From positions 843,085 to 907,084 of the forward strand of contig RPFO01000276.1 of assembly GCA_009746045.1 (NCBI GenBank): 64,000 nt of DNA. Reading direction: 5' to 3'. The notes under the pieces are model-generated. The model made no database searches. It saw only the letters and a program-made list of their open reading frames with translations, and had not been told where the DNA came from. Positions 57,201-64,000 of the stretch are shown here, piece after piece. Every line of letters begins with the position of its first letter. Within the stretch, counting starts at the first letter, position 1. Both the position numbers and the translations under genes were made by a program. The DNA comes from Mesostigma viride (Eukaryota; Streptophyta; Mesostigmatophyceae; Mesostigmatales; Mesostigmataceae).

Positions 57201-59884
57201 GCATGCCACATGCTGCCACCTCTACCATATGCCTTGCTGGCCCCATCCCACTTGTCTGCCCCTACAGTCAGTTCCGTGAAGTTGACATTGCAGCCCGCGG
57301 GAAATACCGCAATGTTCGCGTGGAAGCACAACGGAATGGTAGAATTAAGCTAGCAGGCGACCCCCCTCTCCCTTGACGGACTTTTATTCGCCAAACAATA
57401 GCTCCTCGTGCCAAACAGTAGCTTTCCTCATGCCGAACAATACCTCTACTCATGCCAAACAGTAGCTTTACTCATGCCAAACAATAGCTCTCCTCATGCC
57501 AAACAATAGCTCTCTTCATGCCAAACGGGTAAACTCTCGTCATGGGCTACTCCGCTGGGTCATCAATCCCTATTTCCGCAGTCTGTTCTAGGGCGCATTT
57601 TCCATACCAGACAAGTACATGAAAGACTCCTAGCGGGTCGGCACACCCCACGTAGCATGCACAACAAGCCCACTTCCCAACTCATCACGCAAGCTGTTGG
57701 CACAGTGATAAGCGGACATGGCAATTCTGGGTTGTGCATTATATCTCTCTTGGCCTTGGCCAAAATGACCGCTTCACGTGGCAGTAAGGTGCATACTGGC
57801 TTAAATTTGGGTCATTTCCGCGTTGTGGTGGCATCCGGGCTTCCCCCTCCTCACTCCTGCTACCCCAAGGCCGCGACCTCCTCACTCGTGCTAACCCAAG
57901 GCCGCAAACTCCTCACTCCTACTACCCCAAGGCCGCAACCTCCTCACTCCTGCTACCACAAGGCCGCAACCTCCTCACTACTACTACCCCAAGGCCGCAA
58001 CCTCCTCACTCCTACTACCCCAAGGCCGCAACCTCCTCACTCGTTCTATCCCACAGCTGTCAGCAACTTGCTCTCACGTCCAGGGCAACTCACCCCCCTG
58101 TGGGGTCCATGGCCAGGGAGTAGGCGCCACCCGTGTGGCTCTCCACGGCGTGCACCGACTTGAACTCGGGGTATGTGACGATCTCCACCGAACCTGCGGG
58201 CCAAGAGCATGCGCCCCCAAGAGGCAGCCGCGGTGGTGTTGCGTGGGATGGTAGGGGTGGCAGCGGAAGTGGTGTTGAGTATGACGGTAGGTGGTGGCAA
58301 ACAAGGCCAACCACAGGCATAGGGCCAGGGGGAGCTGGAGCGCACGAGCGCGGAGGGGACGCCTCGCTGCTCTACGCATAATTCTGTCCACTGATGTGGC
58401 AGGGTGCGGCCAACGAACACGCCACACGCCATGCTCTCCAGAGGCCTCAGATGGCAACCACCCAGCCGGCATGGGTACACATACACACATATGGCTGGGG
58501 AGGCAACAGCAGGGTGGCTAACTGATGATCACGACAGTGAAACTGCCTGCTTTTTGGACCGCGACGAGCATCGCATGCAGCACAGCCGTGGTGCCTCGAC
58601 GCGGGTGAACCCATGAGCTGACGTGGGCAAGGCAAAACAAGTGGCGGTGCCGCCTGAGCCAGCATACAGATGCGGCATGCTCCAGCACGAGATGACGTGA
58701 CGTGGAGAGTGTGGCAAGATCCCAAAGCGAACAGCACACGCGCACTCGCCATGACAGAAACCTGCAGACCTCAGCTCCCTGAACAGCGGGGGTGCTGCCA
58801 GGGTGGTCAGGGGGCGCGACGGATGGCCCAGGAATCATGGTTGTGTTATGGGCAGGACACGCGTGGGACTGGAAAGAACAACCAGGGCCAGCAAGGAACA
58901 GGCACCACTTGGAGACTCAGCCACAACACACCTAGCATGTGCAGGTATGATGGCAGCAGATGCGGGCTACCCAGCCCTGTAGCCATGCAAGTGTAGCTAG
59001 TCCCATAATTGAAGAAAGAAAGCTTACCTAGCCCGGTCACGATTACAAATAAGCTTCCGTCAAGGCTCCATGAGAATTCGTTCACCTGCGGCACGCAACA
59101 GGGCAAGAGGCAACAGGCAGCATGAGGACTGCCAAGCTACTATGTGCACAGTTTCGGTGGAAAAACACGTCGGACATGACCAGACAGTTAGCACAGAAGG
59201 CAAAAGTGGCAGAGCCCTGCCAGCTGGCATTAACCAGCAACCATCGACCACCATGCACCGCCTACCAGGCACATGCTGCTTCTGACCGCGCCCCTGCCTT
59301 GCTGTGGCCCCCTGCACACCTACCGCCCTGCCATGCCTCTAGGCTGCTCCTAGGTGCTGCACGTATATTGCCAAACACCCTGGTCCAAAGTGCGCGACAT
59401 GCACGCGGTAGATACCACCATGATTCCACAAACCCTGCAAGGTCAGGGCTAACAAAACGAAAACGAAAAAAAAAAAAAAAAACAAGCTCCTGCGCGAGGT
59501 TCTCAGAAAGTGCTTGTTGGCTCCCTTCCCCCTCCCCCCCTCCTCCCCTCCCCCCCTCCCTCCCTCCCCCCCTCCCCCCTCCCCCCTCCCCCCCTCCCCC
59601 CCTCCCCCCTCCCCCCTCCCCCTCCCCCCTCCCCCTCCCCCCCTCCCCCCTCCCCCCCTCCCCCTCCCCCTCCCCCCCTCCCCCCTCCCCCCTCCCCCCT
59701 CCCCCCCTCCCCCCTCCCCCCCTCCCCCCCTCCCCCTCCCCCCTCCCCCCTCCCCCCTCCCCCCTCCCCCCTCCCCCCTCCCTCCCTCCCCCCCCCCCCT
59801 TCCCCCCCCTCCCCTTCCTCCCCCCCCTCCCCCCCTCCCCCCCCCCCCCCCCCCCCCCCCCTCCCCCCCCCTTCCCCCCCCCCT

Positions 59885-59924
<40 letters not shown>

Positions 59925-62788
59925 CCCCCTCCCCCCCCCTCCCCACCCCCCCCTCCCCTCCCCCCCTTTGCCCACCCACCTCAATGGAAAATTTGCGAGA
60001 GAAGGAACTTTGGTATGTCCGGCAGTCGATGATGCTGATCAGGTCATCCTGTATGTCAGGGTGCATGGCCCACGTCCACAGGGATAGTGCGTGTGGCAGC
60101 AAGGAGGCGGCAGACAGCAGAAAACCAACAAGATGATGAGCGTATGGTGCGGAGGTGAGCAGGCGCAGCCACCTGCAGGTACAAGGTAAATGTGTCCGCG
60201 GCAGTCTGAAGTGATTGCGGTGGCGATGAGGGCATGACAGCTAGAGACCGCATGCTGCACAGCAGCCAGACCCAAGGCTTGTCGTCTATCCGTTCCCCTG
60301 CCAGACGGGCAAGTTCCCCACACCTCACACACAGCGGCGGCAATCCACCACGCGCGGGAACCGATGGCCGACCACTCTCACGTGGTAGCATGCCATGCCC
60401 CGCATGATGGTCTGGCGGACAGTCCGCTAGCACATGCGCCTCTACTTCAAGCACAATTTCCCTCCTGCTGCCCCCGCTCTTCGCCCCCCCCCCCCCCCAA
60501 GCACGTCACTGGTTAACTGCCCATTCAGTTTCTCCCCTGCTTTGGGGCACAACCCATCATGACAGCACAGCCACCAGGCAGCATATAACGCTGGCGTGAT
60601 AACACTGGCATCCCGTGCTCCCTTGTACATGAGGACCCCACGTGGGGGCGACGTCCTGCAATATGACGGACGACCCCTACCAGGGCCATCCGCACGCTGG
60701 GCACCAGCGGGTGCATGCAGCGGTGGACATGGGTGTTGCACATGGGGGTAGCACATGGGGGTAGCGCATGTGATCAAGAGATGGGATCAAGGAATCCATG
60801 CAACAGCCCATCATCGCGCCGTCACGTCTTTGACAGATGATTTGTTCTCCAATACCCGCTGGCACAAATATCTGCTGATTGCCCCCCTGTGTGCTGGCAT
60901 TCCACCAATGAGCCAGTAGGCATGGCCACATGAACACGGCGCATGGCTTCTCGACACGCATGCGTTGGATGCGCGACACTTGTTAGTACAAGCGACAGTT
61001 GGGTGGGTTTGCGTGCACAAAGGGAATGAATACTAGGCACGAGCAACGGGCGACCACCATGCTACATTGGTCCAAGGTGACGCTTGTACTTGGGACAGCA
61101 GGGGCGCACAGCCACCTAAGCCACCTAAGGCACCTAAGCCATCTAAGGCAGGGCGAGGGAGCTTGCGTGATGGTGGCCGGTCGTGTGAAAAGGCAGCAGG
61201 ACACCCTCCTCTCCGTTCCCCACCAGTCCACAACATGCAAGTATACTCAACAACCCCACATTACTATACTACACGAACGTGCCCCATCCACACCCATACA
61301 TGGCCCGACGCCCTCTTCACCCACACAACCAGCCACAAGAGTCCTTCTCAGTGGCCAGCCCCGGCCCCACCACGGGTGGGCCCCACCATGTCCCCCACCA
61401 CGGATGGCCCCCACCTTGTCCCCCACGGCGATGTCCCGCCCGTTGGGGCTCCACGAGATGTTGATGTTTTCCCCTGGCATCTGCACCGTGGCCGTGCTCT
61501 GGCCGCCCACTGCAGCCGCCAGCAGGGACCACCCGCGGCAAGCAACAAGCAGACAGCCAGGTTAGCATCATTCGGCGTGCACACGCGCACAGTTTCAGTG
61601 GGCAGACGGCCACGCCTCCAAGAGCAGCGTGCAGGGCGGTGCCACCTACATGCCACGCGCTGCCACATGGTTGTGGCACGACCATGACGGTGGAGCTTCC
61701 AGCGGTTCGGACCGCAGGAACAGGATGATAAAAATATATCAATGACAGGGAAGCACACTGTCATCTGTCACATAGCCAGAAGCATGTGCAAGGACAAGGC
61801 AGGCCGCCGTGGTCGGTGCCCTAGGGCCATCCCAATGCCCGGGCAGGTACGCCGGTGTGCCAGAACAGGCATACTGCTGGCAACCATGCTCTCGCCACCG
61901 CGTGGCCAGGAGCAAAGTGGCGGGACCGGCAAGTCTAGGGAGCAAAGGCACCTCAGAGAAGAGCCAGGGAGAAAAGGCACCTCATCCAGGGACAGCGCTC
62001 AGGATGCTGTGACGGGTGCTAGCCCAGCGGTCGGTCCACCCATGCCATGGCCATGCACTCAGGGTGGCTGTGGTGTGGGGCAAGAGCAGGCCAAAATCTG
62101 TGGAACAGGGGTGGGGCGAGTCTTGAAACGCTGCCAGCGCAAGACCATGTCGCACGCGCACGCAGGCCGTACCGCGCGTGTCCCATAGGCGGACCGTCTT
62201 GTCGGCGGATATCGTCGCCAGCACGTCCGGGTTGCTGGGATGCCAGCACAGCTGGTCCACGGTGTCCGTGTGGCCCCTCAGCTCAAGCTCCTTCTCTTTC
62301 ACCTGCGCAGGACAAGAACCAATGGTGGAAGCAAGCCTCCAGGTGAGCCCTTTGCCCGTCCTATCTGAAGTAGGTAGCCCGGAAGCAAAAGGATAGTTGG
62401 GCGAGGAAGAAAGCGGTAGCCAGTTCAAGAGGAAAACGAAAAGGTACGTCTGCCAAGAAGAAAAAACTGCCAAGCACTGCGGAATTCTACCCACCACGCC
62501 ATTATGTGGGTCCAACGTGTAGACACGAGCGGTGTGATCCACCGAGCCGCTGGCCAGCTTCCTGCCCGTGCAGTTCCAACCCACCGTGTGAACCTGCAAC
62601 AAGAGCCGGGGTCAATGCAACCTGTAAGTACGAATAGCATTGTTCTTTTTGTTTGCATACCGCGTCGTGAAGGCAGTGCAGTCCCGAGAAAAATTGCCAC
62701 AAAAAGTAGTGAACTGTACCTTCTTTTTGTGACCAAAATATTCCTTGGTCTGAAGCCCTTTGAACTTTTCGGATTCTAAAAAGGCCAT
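51228..62788 (-). CDS. THOC3: THO complex WD40 subunit (THOC3/TEX1)
   Basis: Ten exons on the minus strand join in consistent phase: 62788-62720 (start, MAFLESEKFKGLQTKEYFGH), 62593-62495, 62302-62173, 61509-61415, 60048-59980, 59085-59028, 58193-58094, 56491-56405, 52141-52063 and 51366-51228. The product is at least 308 residues, close to the plant protein's length. WD-repeat signatures include VHTVGWNCTGRKLASGSVD, HTDTVDQLCWHPSNPD with KTVRLWDTR, GENINISWSPNGRDIAVGDK, NEFSWSLDG, EIVTYPEFKSVHAVESH, CFATGGADGIIAVHEME, VRTLSFSNNGQYLASGSEDS and LNSVKWNPKHMLLAHAGDD. This subunit is part of THO/TREX, which couples transcription to mRNA processing and nuclear export. The last exon is unresolved: read-through past 51228 gives a short tail ending at 51190, or a small further exon exists. 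Confidence 0.93.
52240..55052 (+). repeat. 56-bp satellite, about 50 copies, within a THOC3 intron
   Basis: The unit is ACCATAGGGAACCATGAATA, then CCTTATGCGTGGTCACAAAG, then CCACCTATATACGGCG, very regular, with a few recurrent variants (CTGCG/ATGCG, CAAAG/CAGAG/CAACG, GGCG/GGCA). It lies in the 4.26-kb intron between exons 56491-56405 and 52141-52063. No spacer-like unique sequence separates the units. Confidence 0.97.
55053..56404. other. Remainder of the same THOC3 intron
   Basis: No exon is recognised. A T-run lies at 55572-55591. ACGGCAGGCTCGAGCTACCATG at about 55720 resembles a segment near 29718, so some dispersed-repeat material is present. Confidence 0.5.
56653..56802 (+). repeat. 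Two-copy 78-bp direct repeat in an intron
   Basis: CTCTAATTATTGACAGTTTC and the following 55 bases occur at about 56662 and 56731 with a few changes. Confidence 0.85.
57385..57535 (+). repeat. 22-bp CATGCCAAACAATAGCTCTC repeat
   Basis: Six to seven imperfect units in a THOC3 intron. Confidence 0.85.
57846..58065 (+). repeat. 31-bp CCCCAAGGCCGCAACCTCCT repeat
   Basis: About seven units, for example with AAGGCCGC at 57867 and 57898, just outside exon 58193-58094. Confidence 0.9.
59466..59970. repeat. A-run and long C/CT-rich tract in a THOC3 intron
   Basis: An A18 run at about 59466-59483 is followed by about 450 bp of CCCCCCTC-type sequence. Read on the gene's (minus) strand this is a G-rich tract immediately after the 5' splice site of exon 60048-59980, so the pre-mRNA has strong G-quadruplex potential. 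Confidence 0.95.
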
Positions 62789-64000
62789 CCCTCTTTTCCC
62801 AAAGAATACGGCGCTGCCCTGGATAAGATACGGTCCACAATAGACGAAGAATACCTAGTCCAGAGTGACAAGCCCGGGCGCTTCCAGGGTTACAGTTCTT
62901 AATAAGCCTTATTAACAGATCGTTCTAAATAGATATGCTATGCTCATTTTCTATGCATGGCTGCTCGCATCAGTGTTGAAGTACATTCGGTAATTTGCGC
63001 CTCCACAGTGCGACAAGCTGAATTTGTGCAGGGCTTACAACTCAAGGTGAATAGTGAATACCAAGTTACCCATTTATAAATCAAATTACCGGCCTCCTTT
63101 TATTGCGGGTGTGCACGCTGGCACCGGTGCGCGCCTAGTGCCTAATTAACCGTGCAGAGCCGTGCGCAGCTTATGCTGCCACTCATCGACTCATCGTCCG
63201 CTGGTTTTGCACGAGTGCTTGCCGCGCTCGAGGGCCACCGGCCACGTTGTCTTGGTCCCTTGCCACGTTGTGTCAAGTGTTGGTCCGTTGCCTTGGCGCG
63301 GCACTTGCCAATTGCCACGTGTTGAGCTTGCGGTCGTGCGCGGAAGCGCATAATTTGGCTCTGATGACACAAACTCTAGTGCGGGGGTGAGTGCGGGGTT
63401 CCGGGACACCACCGCACTAAGTCCGACGCGCCTGCCCAGGCCACGCCGCGCCGGACCGGCACACGAGTTACGCGGGAAAAAAGGGCCTGCCGCGCCAATT
63501 ACTGTAGGACTTGGCTAATTTCTTTGTTGACTACAAGCGCAGTCAAGGATGATAAAACGTAGCAATGGCGGACATGTTAGGGTGATGCTCGGCTTAGGGA
63601 CAGTGGACATGTTTGAGTGATTGCTCGCCAGACTCGAGCTCGCTGGCATACACGTCCGTGGCACCCTCGGCATTTAGCTGGGTTGACGCAAATCCTTGTA
63701 CTGTTTACTGGTGTGTGCGATAATAAAGGAATGGTTATGCACGACATCTAAATGCGAATATCACACAAAAACTGGTTCCTGGAATTCTCGCGAGCTGCGC
63801 GGTGTATGACTGGCGCTTTCCGTTTTTAATTTGCTTCTCGCCTTTTGTGCTCCAAACAGGGGGGTCGTTTACATCCACTGCAACAAAGTGCTCGTGACCT
63901 CCAGCTTTCATGGCCCGGCCCTGCCTTTGCTGCTTGACCAGCACCAGACAGGGTGTGCTGGTGGCCATCCTCGCAATTTTTCTAGCGGTCAGCGGCATCG
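62789..64000. other. Upstream region of THOC3; no further gene assigned
   Basis: It should hold the THOC3 promoter. AATAAAGG at about 63722 resembles the poly(A) signal after the glycosyltransferase gene. A minus-strand frame at 63998-63735 (about 87 codons, ending at the window edge) could be a first exon of another gene, but it has no recognised family and its upstream part is cut off. Confidence 0.4.

Noticed and set aside
59122-60136. Long proline-rich and glycine-rich frames
   Set aside because: Translation of a C/CT low-complexity tract lying in a THOC3 intron.

Overview
The window looks like nuclear DNA of a photosynthetic, probably green-lineage, eukaryotic alga; the species cannot be fixed from sequence alone. 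Evidence for this: three conserved intron-containing genes can be assembled with GT-AG splice sites, namely an ARL5-type small GTPase, a monogalactosyldiacylglycerol (MGDG) synthase-type glycosyltransferase, and a plant-like THO-complex WD40 protein (TEX1/THOC3). Introns are long and packed with tandem repeats, and LINE, SINE-like and MITE remnants are present. I saw no bacterial operon, rRNA gene, intact tRNA gene or CRISPR array.

Layout. 1-417 is a CT microsatellite. 0.48-11.64 kb ('block I') holds about five compact intron-containing genes of no recognised cellular family: one with a MYND zinc finger, two paralogues with a small C/H zinc knuckle, and a long multi-exon gene with a very acidic tract. 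11.84-12.2 kb is a dispersed 356-bp repeat. 12.56-15.7 kb is a wreck of non-LTR retrotransposons, and 15.7-19.1 kb is mostly unassignable. 19.1-20.6 kb is ARL5 (minus), divergent from the glycosyltransferase gene at 21.9-28.7 kb (plus). 29.2-30.3 kb has LINE, SINE-like and 356-bp repeat copies. 30.27-41.57 kb is an 11.3-kb satellite of about 72-bp units with higher-order structure, interrupted by one clean 493-bp MITE. 41.84-42.61 kb is a 30-bp minisatellite. 44.9-48.98 kb ('block II') is a spliced DDE-type transposase-like gene. 49.6-50.2 kb is a short element with direct repeats. 51.2-62.8 kb is the THOC3/TEX1 gene (minus), with a 50-copy 56-bp satellite in one intron.

The most unusual signal is a 20-bp GC-rich near-palindrome, typically GTTGCGCCGGCCGGCGTTTC with many paired variants. 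I count about 30 copies, all in block I and block II and none in the host genes or satellites between them. Copies lie in introns and just downstream of stop codons, and at six places the motif-bearing unit is tandemly amplified, in two cases together with the adjoining 5' splice site. The shared motif suggests blocks I and II belong to one undescribed mobile-element family. Their reading frames are also broken about a dozen times, always by a -1 step and usually at a G run, while the host exons are intact. Start codons in block I repeatedly sit directly after a 3' splice-site-like AG.

Together these features make blocks I and II the candidate novel system: a transposase-bearing, intron-rich element family with its own hairpin repeat. 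Sequencing error in homopolymers is a serious alternative explanation for the frame breaks.
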